NCBI RefSeq assembly: GCF_026242055.1
Contig: NZ_JAPJDL010000007.1
Coordinates: 290,359 to 354,358, forward strand
Length of the DNA stretch: 64,000 bases
Direction of reading: 5' to 3'
Origin: Lentzea sp. NEAU-D7
GTDB lineage: Bacteria > Actinomycetota > Actinomycetes > Mycobacteriales > Pseudonocardiaceae
A model generated the notes under the pieces. That model did not search any database and was not told the DNA's origin. It was given only the letters and a program-made list of their open reading frames with translations. The translations under genes and the position numbers were made by a program. Each line of letters opens with the position of its first letter. Within the stretch, counting starts at the first letter, position 1. This document shows positions 43,145-52,451 of this stretch, in pieces.

Positions 43145-44296
43145 CTAAAGACCCAGCTCGCGGGCGATCAGCATCTTCTGCACCTCGGAGGTGCCCTCGC
43201 CGATCTCCAGGATCTTGGCGTCGCGGTAGAACCGGCCGACCGGGTACTCGTTCATGAAGCCGTAGCCGCCGAAGATCTGCGTGGCGTCACGGGCGTTGTC
43301 CATCGCCGCCTCCGAGGAGACCAGCTTCGCGATGGCCGCCTGCTTCTTGAACGGCTCGCCGCGCAGCATCCGGGACGCGGCCTCGTAGTAGGCCAGGCGC
43401 GCGGTGTGGGCGCGGGCCTCCATCTCGGCGATCTTGAACTGGATCGCCTGGTAGGTGCCGATCTTCGCGCCGAACGTCTCGCGCTCGTGGGCGTAGCGGA
43501 CCGACTCGTCCACGCAGCCCTGGGCGAGGCCGACCGACAGCGCGGCGATGGCGACGCGGCCCTCGTCCAGCGTGCGCAGGAACTGGGCGTAGCCGCGGCC
43601 TCGCGTACCGAGCAGGTTCGCGGCGGGCACTCGGCAGTCCTGGAAGGACAGTTCGCGGGTGTCGGAGGCGCTCCAGCCGACCTTGGAGTACTTCTTCGAC
43701 ACCGTGAAGCCCGGGGTGCCGGACGGGACGATGATCGAGGAGATCTCCTTGCGGCCGTCGGGCCGGGTGCCCGTGACCGCGGCGACCGTCACCAGGCCGG
43801 TGATGTCCGTGCCGGAGTTCGTGATGAACGCCTTGGTGCCGTTGATGACCCACTCGTCGCCTTCGAGGCGGGCGGTGGTGGCGAGGGCGCCCGCGTCGGA
43901 GCCGGAGCCCGGCTCGGTGAGGCCGAACGCGCCGAGCTTCTCGCCGGACGTCAGGGAAGGCAGCCACTCGGCCTTCTGCTCGTCGGTGCCGAAGCGGTAG
44001 ATCGGCATGGCGCCCAGCGACGTCGCCGCCTCCACCGTGATCGCGACCGACGAGTCGACGCGCGCGAGCTCCTCGAGCGTGATGCACAGGGCGAAGTAGT
44101 CGCCGCCCATGCCGCCGTGCTCCTCGGGGAACGGCAGGCCGAACAGGCCCATCTGCCCCATCTTCGCGACGATCGGGTACGGGAACTCGCAGCGCTCGTA
44201 GTAGTCGCCGATGACCGGCGCCACCTCGTCGCGGGCGAACTCCTCGACGGTCTTGCGCAGGTCCTCGTACTCGCTCGGGAGCCTGAAGTCCACCAT
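43145..44296 (-). CDS. acyl-CoA dehydrogenase of the leucine-degradation operon (FadE19-like)
   Basis: A 383-residue acyl-CoA dehydrogenase with FGLTEPGSGSDAGAL and WVINGTKAFITNSGTDI (flavin/substrate loops), RYAHERETFGAKIGTYQAIQFKIAEME, and QIFGGYGFMNEYPVGRFYRDAKILEIGEGTSEVQ (C-terminal catalytic region with the usual Glu near EGTSEVQ). ATG 44296 follows GGAG with 8-nt spacing and begins VDFRLPSEYEDL. Gene order accD1-accA1-fadE is that of the mycobacterial Rv2502c-Rv2500c unit for branched-chain (leucine) catabolism, where the dehydrogenase likely oxidises isovaleryl-CoA or a related acyl-CoA. It lies 5 bp after the carboxylase alpha gene, so it is co-transcribed. Substrate is inferred from context. 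Confidence 0.88.
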   Translation of the reverse strand: MVDFRLPSEYEDLRKTVEEFARDEVAPVIGDYYERCEFPYPIVAKMGQMGLFGLPFPEEHGGMGGDYFALCITLEELARVDSSVAITVEAATSLGAMPIYRFGTDEQKAEWLPSLTSGEKLGAFGLTEPGSGSDAGALATTARLEGDEWVINGTKAFITNSGTDITGLVTVAAVTGTRPDGRKEISSIIVPSGTPGFTVSKKYSKVGWSASDTRELSFQDCRVPAANLLGTRGRGYAQFLRTLDEGRVAIAALSVGLAQGCVDESVRYAHERETFGAKIGTYQAIQFKIAEMEARAHTARLAYYEAASRMLRGEPFKKQAAIAKLVSSEAAMDNARDATQIFGGYGFMNEYPVGRFYRDAKILEIGEGTSEVQKMLIARELGL

Positions 44297-44301
44297 TGCT
44301 G

Positions 44302-46215
44302 TCACTCCTCGTGAGAGACGACGAGGGCCAGCACCTGGTCGAGTGCGACCTGCTGGCCTGCTTGCACGTTCACTTCGGCGAGCACGCCGTCGACGGGTGC
44401 CGTGACGGTGTGCTCCATCTTCATGGCCTCGACCACGAACAACGCTTGACCGGCGGTCACTTCCTCGCCCTGCTGGGCTCGCACCACCAGCACGGTGCCG
44501 GGCATCGGCGACTTCACCGGGCCACCGGAGGCGGCGGCACCGCCGGCGGCGCCGACCAGGAACTCGGCCTCGACCAGCGCCCAGGAGGCGCCGTCGTGGC
44601 CCAGCCACAGGACGTCACCGTCGCGGGCCATCGCGTAGCGGCGGGAGCCGACGAGCAGGTCGGCGCCTTCGCGGCGCGCCCGAGCGCGGACCGGTTCTCC
44701 AGCACCCACAACGACTTCCTCGCCGCGCACGCGCACGTCGACGTCGTTGATCCGCCAGGTCGTCCAGGCGTGCTCACCGACGCGCCAGCCGCCCGGCTGG
44801 TCCCACGGGTCGTCGCCGTGCGGCTGCAGCGAGCGTTCCAGGCCGGCCGCGACGTACACGTCGTCCGGGATCTCGGCGGAGGTCAGCGAGTCCAGCTTCC
44901 GCTCGACCAGGCCGGTGTCCAGGGCGCCCGAACGCACGTCCTCGTCGCGCAGAAGCGCGCGCAGGAAGGGGATGTTCGTCGTGACGCCGAGCAGCACCAT
45001 CCGGCCGAGCGCGTGGTCCAGGCGCCGCAACGCTTCCTCGCGGGTGCGGCCGTGCGCGATCACCTTGGCGAGCATCGGGTCGTAGTCCGAACCGACGACA
45101 AGTCCCTCGTACAGACCGGAGTCCACGCGCACGTCGGCCGGTTCGCTCAACGCCAGCACGCGGCCACCGGTCGGCAGGAACCCGCGCGCCGGGTCCTCGG
45201 CGTAGACGCGGGCCTCGACCGAGTGGCCGTTCAGCTCGACGGTCAGGTCGAGCACCTCGCCCGACGCCACGCGGAGCTGCCACTCGACGAGGTCGACGCC
45301 CGTGACCATCTCGGTCACCGGGTGCTCGACCTGCAGCCGGGTGTTCATCTCCATGAAGAAGTAGTCGCCGGACGCACCGTCCACGATGAACTCGACGGTG
45401 CCCGCGCCGACGTACCCGACGGACTTCGCCGCGTCGACCGCCGCGGAACCCATGGCCTCGCGCATCTCGGGCGTGAGGAACGGCGACGGGGCCTCCTCGA
45501 TGATCTTCTGGTGCCGCCGCTGGAGGCTGCACTCGCGCTCACCGAGGTGGATCACGTTGCCGTGCGCGTCACCGAGGACCTGGATCTCGATGTGGCGCGG
45601 GTTCGTGATGAACCGCTCGATGAGCAACGTGTCGTCACCGAACGACCCGCGCGCCTCGCGCCGTGCGGACTCGATCGCCTCGCGCAGCGCCGATTCCTCG
45701 TGCACCAGCCGCATGCCCTTGCCACCGCCACCCGCGGAAGGCTTGAGCAGCACCGGAAAGCCGATCTCCAGGGCCGCTTCGGCGATCTCGTCGTCGGACA
45801 TGCCCGCGCGGGTGCGGCCCGGCACGACGGGAACGCCCGCCGCCGACACCGTCAGCTTCGCGCGGATCTTGTCGCCCATCGCGTCGATCGCCGACGCGGG
45901 CGGTCCGACGAACACGATCCCGGCGGCGTCGCAGGCCGCCGCGAACGCCGTGTTCTCGGCGAGGAAGCCGTAACCGGGGTGGATCGCCTGCGCTCCGGTG
46001 GACACCGCGGCCGCGACGATCTTCTCGATGGACAGGTAGCTCTCCCGGGCCGCGGCCGGCCCGATCCGCACGGCCTCGTCGGCCAGCCTGACGTGCAACG
46101 CCTCGGCGTCCGCGTCGGAGTACACGGCGACGGAACGAATCCCGAGCGACCGCAGCGCGCGGATCACCCTGACCGCGATCTCCCCGCGGTTCGCCACCAG
46201 AACGCTGTCGAACAT
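44302..46215 (-). CDS. accA1: 3-methylcrotonyl-CoA carboxylase alpha subunit (biotin carboxylase/BCCP, AccA1-like)
   Basis: A 637-residue biotin-dependent carboxylase subunit. Domains in order: biotin carboxylase N-terminal fold ([19 protein letters not shown]), ATP-grasp with the glycine loop [11 protein letters not shown], the [19 protein letters not shown] and [15 protein letters not shown] signatures, a linker, and a C-terminal biotinyl domain with EAMKMEH, whose Lys carries biotin. Together with the upstream carboxyltransferase it forms an acyl-CoA carboxylase; order and partners match the actinobacterial leucine pathway. It starts 2 bp after the stop of the beta-subunit gene, implying coupled translation and fixed stoichiometry. 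Confidence 0.92.
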   Translation of the reverse strand: MFDSVLVANRGEIAVRVIRALRSLGIRSVAVYSDADAEALHVRLADEAVRIGPAAARESYLSIEKIVAAAVSTGAQAIHPGYGFLAENTAFAAACDAAGIVFVGPPASAIDAMGDKIRAKLTVSAAGVPVVPGRTRAGMSDDEIAEAALEIGFPVLLKPSAGGGGKGMRLVHEESALREAIESARREARGSFGDDTLLIERFITNPRHIEIQVLGDAHGNVIHLGERECSLQRRHQKIIEEAPSPFLTPEMREAMGSAAVDAAKSVGYVGAGTVEFIVDGASGDYFFMEMNTRLQVEHPVTEMVTGVDLVEWQLRVASGEVLDLTVELNGHSVEARVYAEDPARGFLPTGGRVLALSEPADVRVDSGLYEGLVVGSDYDPMLAKVIAHGRTREEALRRLDHALGRMVLLGVTTNIPFLRALLRDEDVRSGALDTGLVERKLDSLTSAEIPDDVYVAAGLERSLQPHGDDPWDQPGGWRVGEHAWTTWRINDVDVRVRGEEVVVGAGEPVRARARREGADLLVGSRRYAMARDGDVLWLGHDGASWALVEAEFLVGAAGGAAASGGPVKSPMPGTVLVVRAQQGEEVTAGQALFVVEAMKMEHTVTAPVDGVLAEVNVQAGQQVALDQVLALVVSHEE

Positions 46216-46217
46216 GA

Positions 46218-47807
46218 TCACATCCGGAAGACGCCGTAGGAAACATCGTCGATGGGGGCGTTCGCCGCACTGGACAGGGCAAGTCCCAGCACCGTGCGGG
46301 TGTCGCGCGGGTCGATGACACCGTCGTCCCACAGCCGCGCGGTCGAGTAGTACGGGTTGCCCTGATCCTCGTACTGCTGGCGGATCGGCGCCTTGAACGC
46401 CTCCTCGTCCTCAGCCGACCACTCGTCGCCGAGCTGGTCGCGGCGGACCGTCGCGAGCACGGACGCCGCCTGCTCACCGCCCATCACGGAGATGCGGGCG
46501 TTGGGCCACATCCACAGGAACCGCGGCGAGTACGCCCGGCCGCACATCGAGTAGTTGCCGGCACCGAAGCTGCCACCGATGATCACGGTGAACTTCGGGA
46601 CGCGCGCGCAGGCCACGGCGGTCACCATCTTGGCGCCGTGCTTGGCGATGCCGCCCGCCTCGTACTCGCGGCCGACCATGAAGCCGGTGATGTTCTGCAG
46701 GAAGACCAGCGGGATGGACCGCTTGTCGCACAGCTGGATGAAGTGCGCGCCCTTCACCGCCGACTCGCCGAACAGGATGCCGTTGTTGGCCACGATGCCG
46801 ACCGGGTGGCCGTGGATGCGCGCGAAGCCGGTGACGAGCGTCTGCCCGTACTCCTTCTTGAACTCCTGGAACTTCGAGCCGTCGACGACCCGCGCGATCA
46901 CCTCGCGCACGTCGTAGGGCGTCCGGGAGTCCGTCGGCACGACGCCGTAGAGGTCGTCCGTGACCACCGGCGCCTCGACGGGCGCGACGTCCCACGGACG
47001 CTGCGCGCGGGGGCCGAGCGTCGAGATGATCGAGCGGACCATCCGCAGCGCGTGCGCGTCGTTCTCCGCCAGGTGGTCGGTGACGCCGGACGTGCGGGAG
47101 TGCAGGTCACCGCCGCCGAGGTCCTCGGCTGAGACCACTTCACCGGTCGCGGCCTTCACCAGCGGCGGGCCACCGAGGAAGATCGTGCCCTGGTTGCGGA
47201 CGATGATCGCTTCATCGCTCATCGCCGGCACGTACGCGCCACCGGCGGTGCACGACCCCAGCACGGCGGCGATCTGCGGGATCCCGCGCGCCGACATCGT
47301 GGCCTGGTTGTAGAAGATCCGGCCGAAGTGCTCGCGGTCCGGGAACACGTCGTCCTGCCTGGGCAGGAACGCGCCGCCGGAGTCGACGAGGTAGATGCAC
47401 GGAAGGTTGTTCTGCAGCGCCACTTCCTGCGCGCGCAGGTGCTTCTTGACCGTGATCGGGTAGTAGGTGCCGCCCTTGACCGTGGCGTCGTTCGCGACGA
47501 TCACGCACTCACGGCCGGAGACGCGTCCGACGCCCGTGATGATGCCCGCGGCCGGTGCCTCATCGCCGTACATGCCGTTGGCGGCCAGCGGCGACAGCTC
47601 CAGGAACGGCGAACCGGGGTCGACCAGCGTGTCGACGCGCTCACGCGGCAGCAACTTGCCGCGGTCGACGTGCCGCTGACGTGCCTTCTCGGGACCGCCG
47701 AGAGCGGCGGTGGCGAGCTTGCCGCGCAGCTCGTCGACGAGCGCGGTGTGCTCCTTGGCGTAGCGGTCCGACGGCTCGGCTGCGCTGCGCAGGACAGGTG
47801 CGTCCAT
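46218..47807 (-). CDS. accD1: 3-methylcrotonyl-CoA carboxylase beta subunit (carboxyltransferase, AccD1-like)
   Basis: This 529-residue carboxyltransferase has the two crotonase-like halves of the family: [39 protein letters not shown], the acyl-CoA site [14 protein letters not shown] and [15 protein letters not shown], and the carboxybiotin site [24 protein letters not shown] and SPLAA are characteristic of methylcrotonyl-CoA rather than propionyl- or acetyl-CoA carboxylases. It is the first gene of the operon. A strong palindrome, which overlaps a possible -35 TTAACA and -10 TAACCT, lies just upstream and probably binds a TetR-type repressor. GGGGAG is only 1-2 nt from the ATG, so initiation with a short leader is possible. 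Confidence 0.92.
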   Translation of the reverse strand: MDAPVLRSAAEPSDRYAKEHTALVDELRGKLATAALGGPEKARQRHVDRGKLLPRERVDTLVDPGSPFLELSPLAANGMYGDEAPAAGIITGVGRVSGRECVIVANDATVKGGTYYPITVKKHLRAQEVALQNNLPCIYLVDSGGAFLPRQDDVFPDREHFGRIFYNQATMSARGIPQIAAVLGSCTAGGAYVPAMSDEAIIVRNQGTIFLGGPPLVKAATGEVVSAEDLGGGDLHSRTSGVTDHLAENDAHALRMVRSIISTLGPRAQRPWDVAPVEAPVVTDDLYGVVPTDSRTPYDVREVIARVVDGSKFQEFKKEYGQTLVTGFARIHGHPVGIVANNGILFGESAVKGAHFIQLCDKRSIPLVFLQNITGFMVGREYEAGGIAKHGAKMVTAVACARVPKFTVIIGGSFGAGNYSMCGRAYSPRFLWMWPNARISVMGGEQAASVLATVRRDQLGDEWSAEDEEAFKAPIRQQYEDQGNPYYSTARLWDDGVIDPRDTRTVLGLALSSAANAPIDDVSYGVFRM

Positions 47808-47820
47808 GCTCCCCAGACCT

Positions 47821-47866
47821 CAGGTTAGCGGGCGTTAACAAGGCAATGTTAACGCCCGCTCACCTG
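47821..47866. promoter_or_regulatory. strong palindromic operator of the methylcrotonyl-CoA carboxylase operon
   Basis: AGCGGGCGTTAACA (47827-47840) and TGTTAACGCCCGCT (47847-47860) are perfect 14-bp arms around AGGCAA. After one mismatch they extend by CAGGT/ACCTG to a 46-bp palindrome. On the minus strand it contains TTAACA and TAACCT spaced like -35 and -10 boxes. A repressor bound here would block accD1 transcription. A TetR gene 1.1 kb away is the obvious candidate, as for BkaR in mycobacteria. Confidence 0.75.
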
Positions 47867-47946
47867 GCGGTCCACAGCAACGGCTCGAGAGTGACCCGAA
47901 CGCAGGTCAAGCCGCCTTTCGGACACTCTCACGTTCCGGAATCAAC

Positions 47947-48732
47947 CTAGCCGACGGCCGACCGCAGAGCGGGCAGGTAGCCGCTCTGATGTCCCGCCCG
48001 GTTCGGGTGGTAGGACTCCTCGACCGGCCAGCTCAGGCTGTTGAGCCACCAGCTCGACGAGCAGATCTCGTGCCCGGTGAACGCACCGCGCACGTCGACG
48101 TAACCGAACCCGGCCGCCCCCGCACGTGCGGCGATGGTGTTGTGCAGCGCGTCGGAACCGGAGTTGATCGCGGCGCGCTTGGTGTCGCTCAGGCCGACGT
48201 TGCACGTGCCCGGCACCTTGTACAGGCGCGGGTAGCCGAGCACGACCACGCGCGCCGACGGCGACTTCGACCTGATCGTGTTGTAGACGTTGGTGAGCAG
48301 CCCGGGAAGCGTCGTGGCGGCGTAGGTCTTGGCCTGGTTCACCCGGTTGGTGCAGTCCTGGTCCGAGCCGAAGGTGCAGGTGGTGATGACGTCGGTGAAG
48401 CCGGCGTCGTTGCCGCCGACCTGGACGGTGACCAGGTTCGTGGCGGCTGTGAGGTTGTTGGCCTGGGTGATGACGTCGCCGGTCCGTGCGCCGGAACAGG
48501 CCACGGACTTGAACGTCGCGGGCGCTGTCGCCGCCGCGTACAGGGCGGGGTACGCGAGCGGGCCGCGCTTGCAGCTACCGCTGGCGCCGTCGTAACTGCC
48601 GGTCCCGAGCCCGGAGGCGTAGGAGTCGCCGAGCGCGACGTAGTTGATCGGAGCGGCGCTGGCGGGGTTGGCGAGCGCGATGACGGCCGCGGCGGCGGTG
48701 ACCACCGAGGCGATGAGGTGAGCAGGACGCAT
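47947..48732 (-). CDS. secreted SGNH/GDSL esterase-lipase
   Basis: ATG 48732, six bases after GGGAG, gives 261 residues with a signal peptide (LIASVVTAAAAVIALANPASAAP) and a compact SGNH hydrolase. The four blocks are visible: GDSYASG (nucleophile Ser), ACSGAR (block II Gly), VGGNDAGF (block III Asn) and SYHPNRAGH (catalytic His). Two or three Cys pairs fit an extracellular disulfide-bonded enzyme, like the small secreted esterases and lipases of Streptomyces and Mycobacterium. The substrate is probably a lipid ester or acylated polymer. It sits between the carboxylase operon and its TetR gene but is not obviously part of that pathway. Confidence 0.9.
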   Translation of the reverse strand: MRPAHLIASVVTAAAAVIALANPASAAPINYVALGDSYASGLGTGSYDGASGSCKRGPLAYPALYAAATAPATFKSVACSGARTGDVITQANNLTAATNLVTVQVGGNDAGFTDVITTCTFGSDQDCTNRVNQAKTYAATTLPGLLTNVYNTIRSKSPSARVVVLGYPRLYKVPGTCNVGLSDTKRAAINSGSDALHNTIAARAGAAGFGYVDVRGAFTGHEICSSSWWLNSLSWPVEESYHPNRAGHQSGYLPALRSAVG

Positions 48733-48896
48733 CGAAGACTCCCGAAGGGGCCGCAGGGATGTGATGCATTGCGGGTCAATGGTTACCCACGGGTAAGGCC
48801 TGTGTGAAGTATTGGTCAACAGTCAACGATCAGGGCCTGCACCTGCGTGAATTCCACCCATCGGGCGATGAAGTGAACGGCTGCTAACCTCCTTCC

Positions 48897-49469
48897 GTGG
48901 TCGACAAACCCTCACGTCGGGACCAGATCCTCAACGCCGCGGCCGAGCTCTTCGCGCGCCACGGCTTCCACGGCGTGGGCATCGACGACATCGGTGCGGC
49001 CGTGGGCATCTCCGGCCCGGCCCTCTACCGGCACTTCCGCAGCAAGGACGCGATGCTCGGCGAGATGCTGACGTCGATCTCCGAACGGCTGCTCGACGGC
49101 GGCCAGGCGCGGGTGGACGCCGCCTCGAACGCCGAGGAGGCGTTGCGCGAGCTCATCGGCTGGCACGTCGACTTCGCGCTGGACGACCCCGCGCTCATCA
49201 CCGTGCAGATGCGCAACCTGGCGAACCTCACCGATCCGGACCGCCGGCGCGTGCGCGCCTTGCAACGCCGGTACGTCGAGGTGTGGGTGGAGACGATCCG
49301 GCGCACGGTGCCGGACTTCGACGAACCGACGGCGCGGGCCGCCGCCCACGCCGTGTTCGGGCTCATCAACTCGACGCCGCACAGCGCCCACCTCGACCGC
49401 GACCAGATGGCCGCGCTGCTGTCCCGCATGGCGCTCGCCTCGCTCACGCCCGCCGTGGTGGCGTCCTAG
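48897..49469 (+). CDS. TetR-family transcriptional regulator (BkaR-like candidate)
   Basis: A 190-residue TetR regulator. The N-terminal helix-turn-helix is complete (RRDQILNAAAELFARHGFHGVGIDDIGAAVGISGPALYRHFRSKDAML), followed by a helical ligand and dimer domain. Mycobacteria place the TetR repressor BkaR beside the same branched-chain acyl-CoA operon, so control of the accD1-accA1-fadE unit through the palindrome at 47821-47866 is a reasonable inference. GTG 48897 lies 6 nt after TAACCT (48885-48890) and has no Shine-Dalgarno sequence (the preceding bases read CTCCTT), which points to a leaderless mRNA. It overlaps the convergent response regulator gene by 4 bp. Confidence 0.87.
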   Translation: MVDKPSRRDQILNAAAELFARHGFHGVGIDDIGAAVGISGPALYRHFRSKDAMLGEMLTSISERLLDGGQARVDAASNAEEALRELIGWHVDFALDDPALITVQMRNLANLTDPDRRRVRALQRRYVEVWVETIRRTVPDFDEPTARAAAHAVFGLINSTPHSAHLDRDQMAALLSRMALASLTPAVVAS

Positions 49470-50086
49470 AGCAGCCCTCGCTGGTGCGCCGCGGACACGG
49501 CGGAAGCCCGGTCCGGCACCTCCAGCTTGGCGTAGACGTGCTGCAGGTGCGTTTTCACCGTCGCCTCGCTGATGTGCAGCGCAGCGCCCACCTCGCGGTT
49601 CGTCTTCCCTTGTGCGACAAGGGTCAGCACCTCCCGCTCGCGGTTGCTCAGCGGGGCGGCGGACACCGGCGCGCGCATCCGCTGCACCAGCCTCGTGGCG
49701 ACCGAGGGCGACAGGACCGTCTCGTCGCGTGCCGCCGCCCGCACCGCGCGGAACAGCTCCTCCCGCGGCGCGTCCTTGAGCAGGTACCCGATCGCACCCG
49801 CCTCGATCGTCGGCAGCACGTCGGCGTCGGTGTCGTGCGTCGTCAGCACCAGCACCCGCGTCGAGGGCGCGCGTGCGCGGATCTGCCGCACCAGCTCGGC
49901 CCCGCTCGGCGCGGGCAGCCGCAGGTCGGTGACCGCGACGTCCGGGCGCACGGCCGCGATCACGGTCAGCGCCTCCTGTCCGCTCGCGGCCTCGCCGACG
50001 ACCTCGAAGTCGTCCTGCGTGCCGAGCATGCCGCGCAGGCCGTCCCGCACCACCGGGTGGTCGTCGACCACCACCACGCGGATCAC
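49466..50086 (-). CDS. NarL/FixJ-type response regulator
   Basis: This 206-residue regulator has a receiver domain (RVVVVDDHPVVRDGL, phospho-acceptor Asp in DVAVTDLRLP, switch Thr/Lys in LTTHD and LLKDAP) and a C-terminal LuxR-type helix-turn-helix (LSNREREVLTLVAQGKTNREVGAALHISEATVKTHLQHVYAKL). GTG 50086 overlaps the stop of the histidine kinase gene (GTGA), so the two are made together as a two-component pair. The target genes are unknown; the neighbouring DUF418 gene is in the same operon. Confidence 0.92.
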   Translation of the reverse strand: MIRVVVVDDHPVVRDGLRGMLGTQDDFEVVGEAASGQEALTVIAAVRPDVAVTDLRLPAPSGAELVRQIRARAPSTRVLVLTTHDTDADVLPTIEAGAIGYLLKDAPREELFRAVRAAARDETVLSPSVATRLVQRMRAPVSAAPLSNREREVLTLVAQGKTNREVGAALHISEATVKTHLQHVYAKLEVPDRASAVSAAHQRGLL

Positions 50087-51213
50087 CGGGCGTCCAGCGT
50101 CACGTTGACCGCGGTTCCGCCGCCGGGCGCGGATTCCACGGTCACCGTGCCACCCAGCAACGCCACCCGTTCCTCCATCGCGGTCAGGCCGAAGCCGCGC
50201 ACCGACGGGTCGAACCCGACGCCGTCGTCGAGAACGTCCAGCACCACCACGTCCTCCATGTAGGACAGTGTGACGTCCACCCTCCCGGCGCGGGCGTGCC
50301 TTCCCGCGTTCGCCAGGGCCTCCTGGGCCGCGCGCAGCACCGCCACCTCGGTCTCCGCGGGCAACGGACGCGCGTCGCCGGTCACCGTGCAGTGCACCGG
50401 CACGCCGTGTTCCTCCCGCCACGCCACCACCGCCCGTTCCACGGCCTCACCGAGCCGGGCGTCGCGCAGCGGGCCCGGCCGCAGGGCCTCGATCGACCGG
50501 CGCACCTCGACCAGGCTGTCCCTGGCGAGCCGGCGGGCGGTGGCGATGCGGCCGCGCGCCGGATCACCGGCGGGCGTCAGCTCCTCGGCGACCTCCAGCT
50601 GCGTCACGATGCCGGTGAGGCCCTGGGCGACGGTGTCGTGCATCTCGCGCGCCACCCGTGCGCGTTCCTCCAGCACCTGCAACCTCGCGTTCTCGGCGGA
50701 CAGCACCGTGAGCCGCTCGTTCATCTCGCGCCGCCGGATCACCTCGCGTTCCATCACGCGGATGATCCAGCCGATCAGGATCGCCATCGGGGTGGTGACG
50801 CCGAGGTTGGCCAGCAGGGTCGCGCCGACGTCGGTGCCCTGCGGCACCACCCACAGCGCGCTCACCACCAGCACGCCCACGTAGGCGAGCCAGCCCGGCA
50901 GCGCCAGGAACGCGAGGCCGTAGCAGGCCGGCACGAAGATCACGAACGCGCTGTCGTGCAGCAGCAGCGAGAAGGTCCCGCCGAGCACGCCGGCGAAGTA
51001 CAGCAGCATCAGCCCGGTCCTGCGCTCCCACCACTCGGGGTGCGCCATCACGAACCACCAGTGCCACACCGCCAGCGCGGCGACCACGACCAGCGGCACC
51101 GGGGTGACCGGCCGGCTCACCAGGTAGACGCTCGTCGCCACGGCCAGGAGACCGTACGGCGCGAGCGCCCACACCAGGTTCCACCGGCGTTCCTGCTCGA
51201 CCATGGACTTCAC
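50083..51213 (-). CDS. NarL-type sensor histidine kinase
   Basis: A 376-residue membrane kinase. About five hydrophobic segments (for example LAPYGLLAVATSVYLVS and AFVIFVPACYGLAFLALPGWLAYVGVLVV) form an intramembrane sensor, followed by a HisKA_3 dimerisation domain with ARVAREMHDTVAQGLTGIV (phospho-acceptor His) and an HATPase domain (LRAAQEALANAGRHARAG, LDVLDDGVGFDP, GFGLTAMEERVALLGGT). GTG 51213 is preferred because it overlaps the TGA of the upstream DUF418 gene; ATG 51204 is possible. Sensors of this design often monitor the membrane itself, which fits the neighbouring membrane-protein genes. Confidence 0.88.
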   Translation of the reverse strand: MKSMVEQERRWNLVWALAPYGLLAVATSVYLVSRPVTPVPLVVVAALAVWHWWFVMAHPEWWERRTGLMLLYFAGVLGGTFSLLLHDSAFVIFVPACYGLAFLALPGWLAYVGVLVVSALWVVPQGTDVGATLLANLGVTTPMAILIGWIIRVMEREVIRRREMNERLTVLSAENARLQVLEERARVAREMHDTVAQGLTGIVTQLEVAEELTPAGDPARGRIATARRLARDSLVEVRRSIEALRPGPLRDARLGEAVERAVVAWREEHGVPVHCTVTGDARPLPAETEVAVLRAAQEALANAGRHARAGRVDVTLSYMEDVVVLDVLDDGVGFDPSVRGFGLTAMEERVALLGGTVTVESAPGGGTAVNVTLDAR

Positions 51214-52292
51214 GCCGGTGAGCTTCGCAGCTCCCGCACCTTTCTGAGCAAGGTCTCCGCAGGTCCGCGCATGTCCTTGCGCCGCAGCAGGTCCGCGAGC
51301 AGCACCGAGACCAGCCACGTCGCCAGCGCCAGCACCGCGCCCTCAGCGGACCCGAGCGTCGCACCCAGCCCGAGCGTGTAGGGCTTGAGCAGCAGCACGA
51401 ACACGACGGACTGGAACAGGTAGCAGCTCAGCGACCGCTCCCCGCACGCCGCGATCGCTCGCACGACCGCGTTCGGCCGCGTGATCCGGATCGCGATCAG
51501 ACCGATCAGCGCGGCGTACCCCAGTCCGCCCGCGACGCCGGTGACCGCGTGCAGAGCGCCGAGCTGCCACAGGGCGGAGGTGTGCCAGAAGCCCGCGACC
51601 GCGAGGCCGCTGGGCAGCCCGCCGAGCACGGCCAGGGTGAGACCCCACGTAGCGACGTGCCGCAGCAGCCGCCGGTGGCGTTCCGGCTCGGCGAGGACGT
51701 CGCGACGGGCGGCCCAGACGCCGGTGAGAGCGGCGGCACCGACCCCGAAGAGCCCGAACGGGACCAGCAGCCACTCGACCGGGTGCAGCGCCATGGCGGC
51801 CAGCGGGTCCGCTGTCTCGAACGACTGGAAGAACGACCGCTGCCCGTTCGGCGGCGCCGCGTACGCCTGGCCCTGGACCACCGCGGTCAGCACCAGCCAG
51901 CCGGCGGCGACCACGAGCAACGTCCTGTCCTTCAGCCTGCTCATCGCGATCACCCCGAACCCGAGCAGGCCGTACAGGCCGAGCACGTCGCCGGGGTACA
52001 GCAGGAGGGCGTGCACGAACCCGAAGACGATCAGCCAGACGTTGCGCGACCGGGCCCGTTCCGGCGCCATGCGGGCCACGCCGTATGCGAACAGGAAGGC
52101 GAACATCGGGTACGCGCGGGCGTCGACGAACGTCACCACACCGGCGCTGACCAGGCGATCGGCCAGGTCCGTCTCGACGATGTGCTGGCGGACGCCGTAC
52201 GGACGGCCGTGGAGGTAGACCGCCGAGTTGGCCAGCGCGATCAACGCGAGCATGCCGCCGCGGGCGAGATCAGGTGTGAGCAGGCGTTTCAT
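51210..52292 (-). CDS. DUF418-family polytopic membrane protein
   Basis: From ATG 52292 the protein has 360 residues with about nine to ten hydrophobic segments. RLLTPDLARGGMLALIALANS at the N-terminus, FVDARAYPMFAFLFAYGVARM, LVPFGLFGVGAAALTGVWAARR and the C-terminal AACGERSLSCYLFQSVVFVLLL are typical of the DUF418/YeiB family, whose layout resembles membrane acyltransferases. No biochemical function is established. It is the first gene of a unit with the sensor kinase and response regulator (GTGA overlaps), suggesting that the two-component system senses or serves it. It is divergent from the phospholipase A2 fusion gene. Confidence 0.85.
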   Translation of the reverse strand: MKRLLTPDLARGGMLALIALANSAVYLHGRPYGVRQHIVETDLADRLVSAGVVTFVDARAYPMFAFLFAYGVARMAPERARSRNVWLIVFGFVHALLLYPGDVLGLYGLLGFGVIAMSRLKDRTLLVVAAGWLVLTAVVQGQAYAAPPNGQRSFFQSFETADPLAAMALHPVEWLLVPFGLFGVGAAALTGVWAARRDVLAEPERHRRLLRHVATWGLTLAVLGGLPSGLAVAGFWHTSALWQLGALHAVTGVAGGLGYAALIGLIAIRITRPNAVVRAIAACGERSLSCYLFQSVVFVLLLKPYTLGLGATLGSAEGAVLALATWLVSVLLADLLRRKDMRGPAETLLRKVRELRSSPA

Positions 52293-52451
52293 GCTTCGAG
52301 CCTGGCGGCGCGACGAACCGCGCGGCATCGGCCGTGTCGCGCACCCCGGCCTCCACCGGGGCTGGCCCGGGATCCACCGATCGACGGATGGCGTGCGCCT
52401 GACCTGGCGAACTGGCGATCAGCCGAGACCCTTCCGTAACCTTGCCCGACA

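Noticed and set aside
44296..46239. 647-residue plus-strand frame opposite the biotin carboxylase gene
   Set aside because: No recognisable motif; it is the reverse reading of a conserved enzyme.
48783..48796. TTACCC/GGGTAA inverted repeat upstream of the SGNH esterase
   Set aside because: Six-bp arms with a 2-nt centre are expected by chance in a window of this size, and no other support was found.
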